Part shown: positions 46,804-55,299 of the stretch, piece by piece | How positions within the stretch are numbered: position 1 is the first letter of the stretch | Layout of the letters: each line of letters opens with the position of its first letter | Assembly (NCBI RefSeq): GCF_006363915.1 | Contig: NZ_CP040946.1 | DNA: 64,000 nucleotides | Origin: Methylophilus medardensis | GTDB lineage: Bacteria; Pseudomonadota; Gammaproteobacteria; Burkholderiales; Methylophilaceae | Direction: 5' to 3' (one strand) | Translations under genes and position numbers: made by a program | Notes under the pieces: model-generated | Told to the model about the DNA's origin: nothing | Databases searched by the model: none | The model's input: only the letters and a program-made list of their open reading frames with translations

Positions 46804-47454
46804 ATGAGCTTAGGGCTTATTGGTCGCAAGGTGGGCATGACCCGCATTTTTACAGATGAAGGCGCAAGCGTTCCTGTAACTGTGCTGGAAGTGATCCCGA
46901 ACCGCGTGACACAAGTTAAGACAGTCGCAACGGATGGCTACACAGGCCTACAAGTTGCTTATGGCGAGCGTCGTGCTAGCCGTATCAACAAAGCGTTGAC
47001 TGGTCACTTTGCTAAAGCTGGCGTAACTGCTGGTGCTGGCATCAAAGAATTCAATGTGGCAGATGATGTATTGGCTAACTTTCAAGTCGGTGGAAACGTC
47101 ACAGTTGATATTTTCTCAGTCGGTCAGTTGGTTGATGTGACAGGTACTTCGATCGGTAAAGGTTTTGCCGGTGCGATTAAGCGTCACAACTTCTCCTCTA
47201 ACCGTGCTTCTCACGGTAACTCACGTTCACATAACGTACCAGGTTCTATCGGTATGGCGCAGGATCCAGGTCGAGTATTCCCTGGTAAGCGTATGCCTGG
47301 TCATTTGGGTGATGCAAAAGTCACTACCCAAAACCTGGAAATCGTTCGTGTTGACGTAGAGCGTAACTTATTGTTGATCAAAGGTTCAGTGCCTGGCTCT
47401 AAAGGTGGCAATGTTGTAGTTCGACCAGCCATCAAAGCGAAAGGGGCTAAATAA
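46804..47454 (+). CDS. rplC: 50S ribosomal protein L3
   Basis: L3, 216 residues, near the peptidyl transferase centre. GLIGRKVGMTRIF at the N-terminus and the GNSRSHNVPGSIGMAQDPGR loop, with the Gln methylated in some bacteria, are present. ATAAGGAAC precedes the ATG. First gene after the S10-unit promoter; overlaps rplD by one base. Confidence 0.97.
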   Translation: MSLGLIGRKVGMTRIFTDEGASVPVTVLEVIPNRVTQVKTVATDGYTGLQVAYGERRASRINKALTGHFAKAGVTAGAGIKEFNVADDVLANFQVGGNVTVDIFSVGQLVDVTGTSIGKGFAGAIKRHNFSSNRASHGNSRSHNVPGSIGMAQDPGRVFPGKRMPGHLGDAKVTTQNLEIVRVDVERNLLLIKGSVPGSKGGNVVVRPAIKAKGAK

Positions 47455-48080
47455 TGGAATTGAAGCTAATCGATCAAAACGGCAAAGTAGCTAAAAAAGG
47501 CGTTGACGCGTCTGATGTTACTTTCGGTCGTGAGTTTAACGAATCGCTGGTGCATGAAGTGGTTGTTGCTTACATGGCCAATGCACGTACTGCAACACGC
47601 GCACAAAAGACACGTGCCACTGTAGCGCATACGACGCACAAGCCATATGCACAAAAAGGCACTGGTAATGCACGTGCTGGTATGACTTCTAGCCCGATCT
47701 GGCGCGGAGGCGGTCGTGCGTTTCCTAACAGCCCTAACGAAAACTACAGCCACAAGGTGAACCGTAAGGCTTACCGTGCTGGTATGCAGACTATCTTGTC
47801 TGAGTTGGTTCGTCAGGACCGTTTAAAGGTAGTGGATACATTTACTGTAGACACACCAAAAACAAAACAATTTGTACAAAAAATCAATGCCTTGGGTATC
47901 GACGGCGGTGTTTTGCTGTTGACTGACGGCTTTGACGAAAACTTGTACTTGTCTTCCCGTAACCTGCCAAACGTATTGGTGGTTGAAGCGCAGTATGCTG
48001 ATCCAGTAAGTCTGGTGCGTTTCCCTAACGTTTTGGTCACAGCCAATGCTGTGAAAAAACTTGAGGAGATCTTGGCATGA
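47454..48080 (+). CDS. rplD: 50S ribosomal protein L4
   Basis: L4, 208 residues, extends a loop into the exit tunnel (QKGTGNARAGMTSSPIWRGG region) and represses the S10 operon in E. coli. Starts inside the rplC stop (TAATG) and overlaps rplW by four bases. Confidence 0.97.
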   Translation: MELKLIDQNGKVAKKGVDASDVTFGREFNESLVHEVVVAYMANARTATRAQKTRATVAHTTHKPYAQKGTGNARAGMTSSPIWRGGGRAFPNSPNENYSHKVNRKAYRAGMQTILSELVRQDRLKVVDTFTVDTPKTKQFVQKINALGIDGGVLLLTDGFDENLYLSSRNLPNVLVVEAQYADPVSLVRFPNVLVTANAVKKLEEILA

Positions 48081-48391
48081 TTACCGCAGCAACTAAAACG
48101 CAAGATCGTTTATTGCAAGTGATTTTAGCGCCTCAGATTACTGAGAAAGCAACCTACATTGCTGACAAACATCAGCAAATTGCTTTTAAAGTTCGTACTG
48201 ATGCGACCAAGCCTGAAATTAAAGCGGCTGTTGAACTGGTGTTCAAAGTCGAAGTGGCTTCAGTGTCTGTGATTAATGTCGCAGGTAAAGTGAAGCGTGC
48301 TGGCCGTCGTATTGGTAAGCGTAACGACTGGAAAAAAGCTTATGTGAGCTTGAAGCCAGGTCAAGAAATTAACTTTGCAGCTGGCGAATAA
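48077..48391 (+). CDS. rplW: 50S ribosomal protein L23
   Basis: L23, 104 residues, at the tunnel exit, docking site for trigger factor and SRP. APQITEKAT and KVKRAGRRIGKRNDWKKAYV are typical. ATGA overlap with rplD. Confidence 0.97.
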   Translation: MITAATKTQDRLLQVILAPQITEKATYIADKHQQIAFKVRTDATKPEIKAAVELVFKVEVASVSVINVAGKVKRAGRRIGKRNDWKKAYVSLKPGQEINFAAGE

Positions 48392-48402
48392 GGAGAGAAG
48401 AC

Positions 48403-49236
48403 ATGGCATTAGTTAAAGTCAAACCAACTTCCCCCGGTCGTCGCGGTGTACTGAAAGTAGTCACACCTGATTTGCACAAAGGCAAACCTTACGCGCCGCT
48501 GTTGGAAAGTCAAAGTAAAAATGCTGGTCGTAACAATAACGGCCGCATTACAACCCGTCACCAAGGTGGCGGTCATAAACAGCATTACCGTATTGTTGAC
48601 TTCCGTCGCAATAAAGATGGTATTCCAGCGACTGTTGAGCGCATCGAATACGATCCTAACCGTACAGCGAACATTGCATTACTTTGCTACGCCGACGGCG
48701 AGCGTCGTTACATCATTGCCCCAAGAGGCATTGCTGCTGGCGCGCAATTAATCAGCGGTTCTGAAGCGCCTATTCGTGCTGGTAATGCGTTGCCTTTGCG
48801 CAACATTCCAGTCGGTAGCACGATTCATTGTATTGAAATCCAACCAGGTAAAGGCGCGCAAATCGCTCGTTCAGCCGGTACTTCAGTGCAACTGCTTGCA
48901 CGCGAAGGTTCTTACGCTCAGCTGCGTTTACGCTCTGGTGAAGTTCGTCGCGTACACGTTGACTGCAAAGCCACATTGGGCGAGGTAGGTAACGAAGAGC
49001 ACTCACTGCGCTCTATCGGTAAAGCTGGTGCGATGCGCTGGCGTGGTGTTCGTCCAACCGTTCGCGGTGTGGTGATGAACCCGGTAGACCACCCGCACGG
49101 TGGTGGTGAAGGCCGTACAGCAGCTGGTATGAACCCAGTTTCACCATGGGGTCAGAAAACTAAGGGTTATCGTACACGTAAGAACAAGCGTACTGATAAC
49201 ATGCGCGTAAGTCGTCGTCCGAGAAATGTAAGGTAA
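48403..49236 (+). CDS. rplB: 50S ribosomal protein L2
   Basis: L2, 277 residues, essential for peptidyl transferase assembly. The conserved VDHPHGGGEGRT motif with the key His is present, as is TSPGRRGVLKVV at the N-terminus. AAGGAGAGAAG precedes the ATG. Confidence 0.97.
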   Translation: MALVKVKPTSPGRRGVLKVVTPDLHKGKPYAPLLESQSKNAGRNNNGRITTRHQGGGHKQHYRIVDFRRNKDGIPATVERIEYDPNRTANIALLCYADGERRYIIAPRGIAAGAQLISGSEAPIRAGNALPLRNIPVGSTIHCIEIQPGKGAQIARSAGTSVQLLAREGSYAQLRLRSGEVRRVHVDCKATLGEVGNEEHSLRSIGKAGAMRWRGVRPTVRGVVMNPVDHPHGGGEGRTAAGMNPVSPWGQKTKGYRTRKNKRTDNMRVSRRPRNVR

Positions 49237-49241
49237 TCGAT

Positions 49242-49517
49242 ATGGCACGTTCTATTAAAAAAGGTCCATTTGTGGACGCTCACTTGGCTAAAAAGGTCGA
49301 AACTGCGTCAGCGAACCGCGACAGAAAGCCAATTAAAACCTGGTCACGTCGTTCGACAGTTTTACCAAATTTTATTGGTTTAACAATCGCAGTGCACAAC
49401 GGTAGGCAGCATGTTCCTGTGCTGATTTCTGAAAATATGGTTGGTCACAAGCTCGGTGAATTTGCGTTGACACGCACGTTCAAGGGTCACGCGGCTGATA
49501 AAAAAGCGAAGAAGTAA
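49242..49517 (+). CDS. rpsS: 30S ribosomal protein S19
   Basis: S19, 91 residues, in the small-subunit head next to S13. MARSIKKGPFVDAHL and IKTWSRRSTVLPNFIG are canonical. Five bases after rplB. Confidence 0.97.
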   Translation: MARSIKKGPFVDAHLAKKVETASANRDRKPIKTWSRRSTVLPNFIGLTIAVHNGRQHVPVLISENMVGHKLGEFALTRTFKGHAADKKAKK

Positions 49518-49527
49518 GGGGCTGATT

Positions 49528-49866
49528 ATGCAAGTTACTGCAGTTTTAAGAGGCGTACACCTTTCTCCGCAAAAAGCGCGTTTGGTAGCCGATCTGGTTC
49601 GTGGCAAAAAAGTAGACCATGCTTTGAATATTCTCGCCTTTACGCCTAAGCGTGGTGCTGAGATTATCAAGAAAGTGGTTTTGTCTGCTATTGCTAACGC
49701 AGAACACAACAATGGGGCTGATATCGATACGTTGAAGGTAACTTCAATTTATGTGGATAAAGGCATGGTCATGAAGCGTATCCGTGCTCGTGCAAAGGGT
49801 CGCGCTGGCCGTATTACGAAACCAACCTGCCACATTCATGTGACAGTCGGTGACTCAAAGGAATAA
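49528..49866 (+). CDS. rplV: 50S ribosomal protein L22
   Basis: L22, 112 residues, with a loop in the exit tunnel (KGRAGRITKPTCHIHVTV). LSPQKARLVADLVRGK is typical. The loop shows no deletion of the kind linked to macrolide resistance. Confidence 0.96.
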   Translation: MQVTAVLRGVHLSPQKARLVADLVRGKKVDHALNILAFTPKRGAEIIKKVVLSAIANAEHNNGADIDTLKVTSIYVDKGMVMKRIRARAKGRAGRITKPTCHIHVTVGDSKE

Positions 49867-49867
49867 T

Positions 49868-50581
49868 ATGGGACAGAAAATTCATCCAATTGGGTTCCGT
49901 TTGAGCGTTCAGAAAAACTGGGCCTCACGTTGGTACTCGAATAGCCAGAACTTCCCTGCGATGTTACAAGGTGACATCAAAGTGCGTGAGTTCTTAAATA
50001 AGAAGTTGGCGAGTGCTGCGGTGAGCAAGATCATCATCGAGCGCCCTGCTAAAAATGCAAAGATCACTATTCACAGCGCACGTCCAGGCGTTGTCATTGG
50101 TAAAAAAGGTGAGGATATCGAATCCTTACGCGCAACCCTGCAAGGCTTGATGGGTGTACCAGTGCATTTGAACATCGAAGAAGTGCGTAAGCCAGAGTTA
50201 GACGCTACTTTAATCGCACAATCCATTGCGCAGCAATTGGAAAAGCGCGTGATGTTCCGTCGTGCGATGAAGCGTGCAATGCAGAATGCAATGCGTCTGG
50301 GTGCTCAAGGGATCAAGATCATGAGCTCCGGTCGTTTGAACGGCATCGAGATTGCACGTACCGAATGGTATCGTGAAGGTCGCGTGCCATTGCACACTCT
50401 GCGTGCTGATATCGATTACGGTGTTGCTGAAGCCTCAACCACTTACGGCATCATCGGAATTAAAGTTTGGGTATTCAAAGGCGAGATCTTCGGTGACAAC
50501 GCTGCTAATGCTGCGGTTGCTGATGCTGAGCCAGAGAAAAAAGTAAGAAAGCCGAGGGCTAAAGATGCTGCAACCAGCTAG
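49868..50581 (+). CDS. rpsC: 30S ribosomal protein S3
   Basis: S3, 237 residues, with the KH domain (HSARPGVVIGKKGEDIESLR) at the mRNA entry. ATG at 49868 gives the conserved MGQKIHPIGFRLSV; a slightly earlier ATG overlaps rplV. C-terminal 20 residues are basic and variable. Overlaps rplP by 17 bases. Confidence 0.97.
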   Translation: MGQKIHPIGFRLSVQKNWASRWYSNSQNFPAMLQGDIKVREFLNKKLASAAVSKIIIERPAKNAKITIHSARPGVVIGKKGEDIESLRATLQGLMGVPVHLNIEEVRKPELDATLIAQSIAQQLEKRVMFRRAMKRAMQNAMRLGAQGIKIMSSGRLNGIEIARTEWYREGRVPLHTLRADIDYGVAEASTTYGIIGIKVWVFKGEIFGDNAANAAVADAEPEKKVRKPRAKDAATS

Positions 50582-50981
50582 ACAGAAATACCGCAAGATG
50601 CAAAAGGGTCGCAATAAAGGTATTGCGACTACTGGTAACAAGGTGAGTTTTGGTGAATTTGGTCTGAAAGCGATCGGCCGTGGTCGTTTAACAGCACGCC
50701 AAATCGAGGCAGCGCGTCGTGTGATGACTCGTCACATTAAACGTGGTGGTCGCGTTTGGATTCGTGTGTTTCCAGATCAACCAATTTCTAAAAAACCAGC
50801 TGAAGTGCGTATGGGTAACGGTAAAGGTAGCGTGGATTACTACATCGCCCAAATTCAGCCTGGTAAAATGCTGTACGAAATGGATGGCGTGAGCGAAGAG
50901 CTGGCACGTGAGGCTTTCAGATTGGCTGCTGCCAAGCTGCCAGTCGAAACTACATTCATGACCCGTCAAATTGGCAGTTAA
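50565..50981 (+). CDS. rplP: 50S ribosomal protein L16
   Basis: L16, 138 residues, contacts the A-site tRNA. MLQPARQKYRKMQKGRNKG and GRLTARQIEAARRVMTRH are standard. The start lies inside the end of rpsC. Confidence 0.97.
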   Translation: MLQPARQKYRKMQKGRNKGIATTGNKVSFGEFGLKAIGRGRLTARQIEAARRVMTRHIKRGGRVWIRVFPDQPISKKPAEVRMGNGKGSVDYYIAQIQPGKMLYEMDGVSEELAREAFRLAAAKLPVETTFMTRQIGS

Positions 50982-50993
50982 GGAGTAGTAACG

Positions 50994-51188
50994 ATGAAAG
51001 CTTCTGAATTGAGAGCAAAATCAGCGGATGAGCTCAATAACGAGTTGGTTGAGTTACGTCGTGCGCAGTTTTCACTGCGTATGCAAGTAGCCACACAACA
51101 ATTGAACAAAGTAGATCAGCTGGGTAAAGTGCGCAAGGATATCGCTCGCGTGAACTCTGTATTGGCTGAGAAAGCGAAACAGGCATGA
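50994..51188 (+). CDS. rpmC: 50S ribosomal protein L29
   Basis: L29, 64 residues, a two-helix protein near the tunnel exit. MKASELRAKSADELNNEL with AGGAGTAG upstream. Overlaps rpsQ by four bases. Confidence 0.96.
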   Translation: MKASELRAKSADELNNELVELRRAQFSLRMQVATQQLNKVDQLGKVRKDIARVNSVLAEKAKQA

Positions 51189-51442
51189 TGACTGAAAAAG
51201 CGAAAGTAGTGCGCAGTTTGACTGGTCGCGTGGTGAGCAACAAGATGGATAAAACCGTCACTGTGCTTGTCGAGCGTAAAGTGAAACACCCTTTGATTGG
51301 TAAAGTGGTTGTTAAATCAAACAAGTTTCATGCACATGACGAAACAAATGCATGCAACGAGGGCGATGTAGTCACGATCACAGAAACCCGCCCATACTCC
51401 AAGAGCAAGTCTTGGATTGTAAGCAAAATCGAAGCTAAATAA
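51185..51442 (+). CDS. rpsQ: 30S ribosomal protein S17
   Basis: S17, 85 residues, OB-fold 16S rRNA-binding protein. VVSNKMDKTVTVLVERKVKHP and ETRPYSKSKSW are typical. Two adjacent ATG codons (51185, 51188) could serve as start. Last gene of the S10 unit, followed by a terminator. Confidence 0.96.
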   Translation: MMTEKAKVVRSLTGRVVSNKMDKTVTVLVERKVKHPLIGKVVVKSNKFHAHDETNACNEGDVVTITETRPYSKSKSWIVSKIEAK

Positions 51443-51462
51443 GGCTTTAAATATATAAACCG

Positions 51463-51489
51463 GAAAAACGCTTGTCATAAGCGTTTTTT
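51463..51489 (+). terminator. Intrinsic terminator after rpsQ
   Basis: AAAAACGCTT and AAGCGTTTTT pair perfectly around GTCAT and end in a seven-T run. The loop carries part of the next promoter's -35 box. Confidence 0.9.
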
Positions 51490-51500
51490 TGGTTGTATAA
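51471..51500 (+). promoter_or_regulatory. Putative spc operon promoter inside the rpsQ terminator
   Basis: TTGTCA (51471-51476, last stem bases and loop of the terminator), 18-base spacer, TATAAT (51495-51500). Confidence 0.75.
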
Positions 51501-51632
51501 TGTTGGACTTTTCGGTGCCCGCCTTAGTTGGCATGTAGCTGGCACCCCAATACTGACCGTGGTCTATTGGCCGAAATTGCGAAAGCAAGCGGCTGTAGTG
51601 GTTATAACGGATTAAGTTGGAGATTATTTCTC
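51501..51632 (+). promoter_or_regulatory. Structured leader of the spc operon
   Basis: A 132-base leader before rplN with GGTGCC/GGCACC (51513-51518, 51541-51546) and a GAAA tetraloop hairpin TTGC-GAAA-GCAA (51577-51588) enclosed by GCC/GGC. Possible regulatory RNA; no named family recognised. Confidence 0.45.
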
Positions 51633-52001
51633 ATGATTCAAATGCAATCTCGGCTCGAAGTAGCCGACAACACTGGTGCGCGTTCCGTTCAGTGTATCAA
51701 AGTCTTGGGTGGTTCCAAGCGTCGTTATGCCAGCATTGGCGACATCATCAAGGTCAGCATTAAAGACGCTGCGCCACGTGGTCGCGTCAAAAAAGGTGAA
51801 ATCTACAACGCTGTGGTAGTGCGCACCGCTAAAGGTGTTCGTCGCCCAGATGGTTCGTTAGTTAAATTTGATGCCAATGCCGCAGTCTTGTTAAACAACA
51901 AGCTCGAGCCTATTGGTACACGTATTTTTGGCCCTGTGACACGTGAATTGCGTAGTGAACGCTTCATGAAGATTGTTTCACTGGCCCCTGAAGTGTTGTA
52001 A
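51633..52001 (+). CDS. rplN: 50S ribosomal protein L14
   Basis: L14, 122 residues, at the subunit interface. MIQMQSRLEVADNTGARSVQ is the exact family N-terminus, so the ATG at 51633 is chosen although the frame is open from 51528. TTGGAG lies about ten bases upstream. First gene of the spc operon. Confidence 0.97.
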   Translation: MIQMQSRLEVADNTGARSVQCIKVLGGSKRRYASIGDIIKVSIKDAAPRGRVKKGEIYNAVVVRTAKGVRRPDGSLVKFDANAAVLLNNKLEPIGTRIFGPVTRELRSERFMKIVSLAPEVL

Positions 52002-52020
52002 TCGGCTTGGAGACAATCAA

Positions 52021-52338
52021 ATGAGCAAAATTCGCAAAGGTGACCAGGTCATTTTAAATACAGGTAAAGATGCAGGTAAAACAGGTGCTGTTTTAAGCGT
52101 CTTGCCAACCGGCCATGTAGTGGTTGAAGGTTTGAATGTGGTTAAAAAACACACTCGCCCGAACCCGATGCGTGGTATCACTGGTGGCATCATCAGCAAG
52201 GAAATGCCGGTTGACGGCTCCAATGTAGCAATCTTCAATGCTGCTACCCAAAAAGCTGATCGTGTTGGTTTCAAGGTACTGGAAGATGGTCGCAAGATTC
52301 GTGTATTCAAATCTAGCGGCGAGTCAATCGACGCATAG
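52021..52338 (+). CDS. rplX: 50S ribosomal protein L24
   Basis: L24, 105 residues, KOW-domain assembly initiator. IRKGDQVILNTGKDAGKTG and NVVKKHTRPNPM are typical. Nineteen bases after rplN. Confidence 0.97.
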   Translation: MSKIRKGDQVILNTGKDAGKTGAVLSVLPTGHVVVEGLNVVKKHTRPNPMRGITGGIISKEMPVDGSNVAIFNAATQKADRVGFKVLEDGRKIRVFKSSGESIDA

Positions 52339-52346
52339 GATAATAT

Positions 52347-52886
52347 ATGGCACGTTTAAAACAGTATTATAACGATAGCGTGGTTGCTAAATTGACAGAA
52401 CAATTTGGCTACACATCTGCAATGCAGGTGCCACGCATCGAAAAAATCACCCTGAACATGGGTGTTGGCGAGGCAGTCGCTGATAAGAAAGTCATGGAAA
52501 ACGCAGTATCTGATATGCAAAAAATTGCAGGTCAGAAACCAGTGGTTACTAAGGCTAAAAAGTCCGTTGCTGCGTTTAAGATTCGTGATGATTATCCGGT
52601 TGGTTGTAAAGTGACTCTTCGCCGTGAGCGTATGTATGAGTTCCTGGATCGCCTGATTACTGTGGCAATTCCACGTATTCGTGACTTCCGTGGTATCTCC
52701 GGTAAATCTTTTGATGGCCGTGGTAACTACAACATGGGCGTTAAAGAGCAGATCATTTTCCCGGAAATCGAATACGATAAAATTGACGCGCTACGCGGCA
52801 TGAATATCACGATTACCACCACTGCGAAAACAGACGAAGAAGCGAAAGCTCTTTTGGCTGCCTTCAGTTTCCCTTTTAGAGGTTAA
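52347..52886 (+). CDS. rplE: 50S ribosomal protein L5
   Basis: L5, 179 residues, binds 5S rRNA and the P-site tRNA. RIEKITLNMGVGEAV and RDFRGISGKSFDGRGNYNMG are canonical. AGGATAAT upstream. Confidence 0.97.
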   Translation: MARLKQYYNDSVVAKLTEQFGYTSAMQVPRIEKITLNMGVGEAVADKKVMENAVSDMQKIAGQKPVVTKAKKSVAAFKIRDDYPVGCKVTLRRERMYEFLDRLITVAIPRIRDFRGISGKSFDGRGNYNMGVKEQIIFPEIEYDKIDALRGMNITITTTAKTDEEAKALLAAFSFPFRG

Positions 52887-52889
52887 GTC

Positions 52890-53195
52890 ATGGCAAAAGT
52901 ATGTATGACAGAGCGCGAGCAAAAGCGTCGCGAAACCGTAAAAAAATATGCAGCTAAACGTGCTGAATTGGTTGCAACAAGCAACGATCAGTCTGCCAGC
53001 GTAGAAGATCGCATGGCTGCGCGTTTGAAGTTGCAAAGTCTGCCACGCAACTCCAGTCCAGTTCGCACACGTAACCGTTGTGCATTGACTGGCCGTCCAC
53101 GTGGTGTGTTTAGTAAATTTGGTATCGCACGTAACGAACTGCGTAAATTGATGATGGCTGGTCATGTACCAGGTGTCACCAAGGCCAGCTGGTAA
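52890..53195 (+). CDS. rpsN: 30S ribosomal protein S14 (zinc-independent form)
   Basis: S14, 101 residues, the long form without paired zinc-binding cysteines. MAKVCMTEREQKRRETVKKY and NRCALTGRPRGVFSKFGIAR. Three bases after rplE. Confidence 0.96.
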   Translation: MAKVCMTEREQKRRETVKKYAAKRAELVATSNDQSASVEDRMAARLKLQSLPRNSSPVRTRNRCALTGRPRGVFSKFGIARNELRKLMMAGHVPGVTKASW

Positions 53196-53209
53196 CGGAG
53201 GAATAGAAC

Positions 53210-53605
53210 ATGAGTATGAGTGATCCGATTGCCGATATGTTGACCCGTATTCGTAACGCGCAACGTACGAATAAAACATCTGTTTCAATGCCGGCGTCTA
53301 AAGTTAAAGGCGCTATTGCAAATGTATTGAAAGATGAAGGTTACATCGATGATTTCAACGTTCAAGACAATGACGGTAAACCTGTTTTGAACATTAGCTT
53401 GAAATATTACGCTGGTCGTCCAGTCATTGAGAAGATTGAGCGTGTTTCAAAGCCTGGTTTGCGTATTTATAAAGGTAGTCAGAATCTGCCTAAAGTGATG
53501 AACGGTCTTGGTGTGACGATCGTTTCCACTTCTAGAGGCGTGATGACTGATCGTAAAGCACAAGCTGCCGGTATCGGTGGTGAAGTTTTGTGCATCGTGG
53601 CTTAA
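53210..53605 (+). CDS. rpsH: 30S ribosomal protein S8
   Basis: S8, 131 residues, 16S rRNA-binding protein and translational repressor of the spc operon in E. coli. MSDPIADMLTRIRNAQ and the C-terminal STSRGVMTDRKAQAAGIGGE loop are standard. GGAGGAAT upstream. Confidence 0.97.
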   Translation: MSMSDPIADMLTRIRNAQRTNKTSVSMPASKVKGAIANVLKDEGYIDDFNVQDNDGKPVLNISLKYYAGRPVIEKIERVSKPGLRIYKGSQNLPKVMNGLGVTIVSTSRGVMTDRKAQAAGIGGEVLCIVA

Positions 53606-53616
53606 GGAGAATCAAT

Positions 53617-54150
53617 ATGTCACGTGTTGCTAAAAACCCTATTGCGATCCCTGCCAAAGTGGAAGTGGTTATTTCTTCTTCAGAGATCTCAGTGAGTGGC
53701 CCATTAGGTAAATTAAGCCAATCCTTGTCAGCAGACATTTCTGTTGCACGCGAAGGCGAAGAATTGCTGGTTAAAACAAGCAGTCAAACTCAACATGCCA
53801 GAGCTATGTCAGGTACAACGCGTGCGTTGGTCGCTAACATGGTGCACGGTGTTTCGACCGGGTTTACTCGCAAATTGTCACTGATCGGCGTGGGCTACAA
53901 GGCTAACGCTCAAGGCTCTACACTGAATCTTGAATTGGGCTACTCACACCCGATCAACCACAAAATGCCTGAAGGCGTGACGGTGCAAACACCAACGCCA
54001 ACCGAAGTGATTTTGACTGGTGCAAACAAGCAAGTGGTTGGTCAAGTGGCTGCTCAAATTCGCGCGTATCGCGCACCTGAACCTTATAAAGGTAAAGGTG
54101 TTCGTTACTCTGACGAAGTTGTGGCTATTAAAGAGACCAAGAAAAAATAA
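53617..54150 (+). CDS. rplF: 50S ribosomal protein L6
   Basis: L6, 177 residues, two similar domains near the sarcin-ricin loop. MSRVAKNPIAIPAKVEV and the C-terminal PEPYKGKGVRYSDE are canonical. AAGGAG precedes the ATG at 53617. Confidence 0.97.
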   Translation: MSRVAKNPIAIPAKVEVVISSSEISVSGPLGKLSQSLSADISVAREGEELLVKTSSQTQHARAMSGTTRALVANMVHGVSTGFTRKLSLIGVGYKANAQGSTLNLELGYSHPINHKMPEGVTVQTPTPTEVILTGANKQVVGQVAAQIRAYRAPEPYKGKGVRYSDEVVAIKETKKK

Positions 54151-54225
54151 TTAAGGCACTTGCAGCTTAGCGCTGCAAGGTTTGACAAAAGCCTTAACAG
54201 TGAATCAACATTAAAGGTAAATTCA

Positions 54226-54579
54226 ATGCAAAACGTAAATAACCGCTTGCGCAGAGCACGTAAAACCCGTGCCAAAATCGCCGAGTTAAAAGTTACACGT
54301 TTGAGTGTACATCGCACTAATACCAACATCTACGCACAGATTATCGCTGAAACTGGCGATCGCGTATTAGCGAGTGCATCCACAGTTGAGGCCGAAGTGC
54401 GTCAACTACTGAAAAATGGCGGCAACATCGAAGCTGCAACCCTGATTGGTAAGCGCATTGCTGAAAAAGCAGTTAAAGCTGGCATTACCACTGTTGCATT
54501 TGATCGTTCAGGCTACAAGTATCACGGTCGCATCAAGGCTTTAGCTGACGCTGCACGTGAATCCGGTCTCAAATTCTAA
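54226..54579 (+). CDS. rplR: 50S ribosomal protein L18
   Basis: L18, 117 residues, binds 5S rRNA. RLRRARKTRAKIAEL and SGYKYHGRIKALADAARE are typical. The ATG at 54226 has TTAAAGGTAA upstream; the 75-base gap after rplF contains a small CTTGCAGC/GCTGCAAG hairpin (54160-54179). Confidence 0.96.
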   Translation: MQNVNNRLRRARKTRAKIAELKVTRLSVHRTNTNIYAQIIAETGDRVLASASTVEAEVRQLLKNGGNIEAATLIGKRIAEKAVKAGITTVAFDRSGYKYHGRIKALADAARESGLKF

Positions 54580-54593
54580 AGGCGAGATAAAGA

Positions 54594-55100
54594 ATGGCTA
54601 AAGATATTGAACAGCAGCAAACTGATGGTTTGCGCGAAAAAATGATTACTGTTAACCGTGTAAGCAAAACGGTTAAAGGTGGTCGTATCATGAGCTTCGC
54701 TGCGCTGACCGTGGTTGGTGATGGTGATGGTGCCGTTGGCATGGGTAAAGGTAAAGCGCGTGAAGTGCCTGTCGCAGTACAAAAGGCGATGGACGAAGCC
54801 CGCCGCGGAATGCTTAAGGTTAATTTGAACAATGGTACATTGCATCACGCAGTCACTGGTGTGCACGGTGCTGCAAAAGTGCTAATTCAGCCAGCTTCTG
54901 AAGGTACCGGCATTATTGCTGGTGGTGCAATGCGTGCGATTTTCGAAGTCATGGGCGTTACTAACGTGGTTGCTAAAAGTATTGGTTCAACCAATCCTTA
55001 CAACCTAGTACGTGCGACTTTGAATGGTTTAGCATCCATGAATACACCGGCTGAAATCGCCGCTAAGCGTGGTAAGACCGTAGAAGAAATCAGAGGTTAA
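54594..55100 (+). CDS. rpsE: 30S ribosomal protein S5
   Basis: S5, 168 residues, at the mRNA channel. VNRVSKTVKGGRIMSFAAL contains the loop where spectinomycin resistance arises and looks wild type. VVAKSIGSTNPYNLVRAT follows. AAAGAATGG context at the start. Confidence 0.97.
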   Translation: MAKDIEQQQTDGLREKMITVNRVSKTVKGGRIMSFAALTVVGDGDGAVGMGKGKAREVPVAVQKAMDEARRGMLKVNLNNGTLHHAVTGVHGAAKVLIQPASEGTGIIAGGAMRAIFEVMGVTNVVAKSIGSTNPYNLVRATLNGLASMNTPAEIAAKRGKTVEEIRG

Positions 55101-55102
55101 TC

Positions 55103-55297
55103 ATGGTTAAAGCAAAAAAAGAAAGCGCTACTTTAAAAGTAACGCTGGTTAGAAGTTTGATTGGTCGTATCGAAGCTCACAAAGCCACCATTCGTGGTTT
55201 AGGTCTGCGTCGTATGCACCACACTGTAGAAGTGCAGGACACTCCTGAAATTCGCGGCATGATCAATGCAGTGAGTTATCTTTTGAAGGTTGAATAA
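55103..55297 (+). CDS. rpmD: 50S ribosomal protein L30
   Basis: L30, 64 residues: LKVTLVRSLIGRIEAHKATI and LGLRRMHHTVEVQDTPEIRG. Two bases after rpsE. Short N-terminal extension rich in Lys. Confidence 0.96.
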   Translation: MVKAKKESATLKVTLVRSLIGRIEAHKATIRGLGLRRMHHTVEVQDTPEIRGMINAVSYLLKVE

Positions 55298-55299
55298 TC

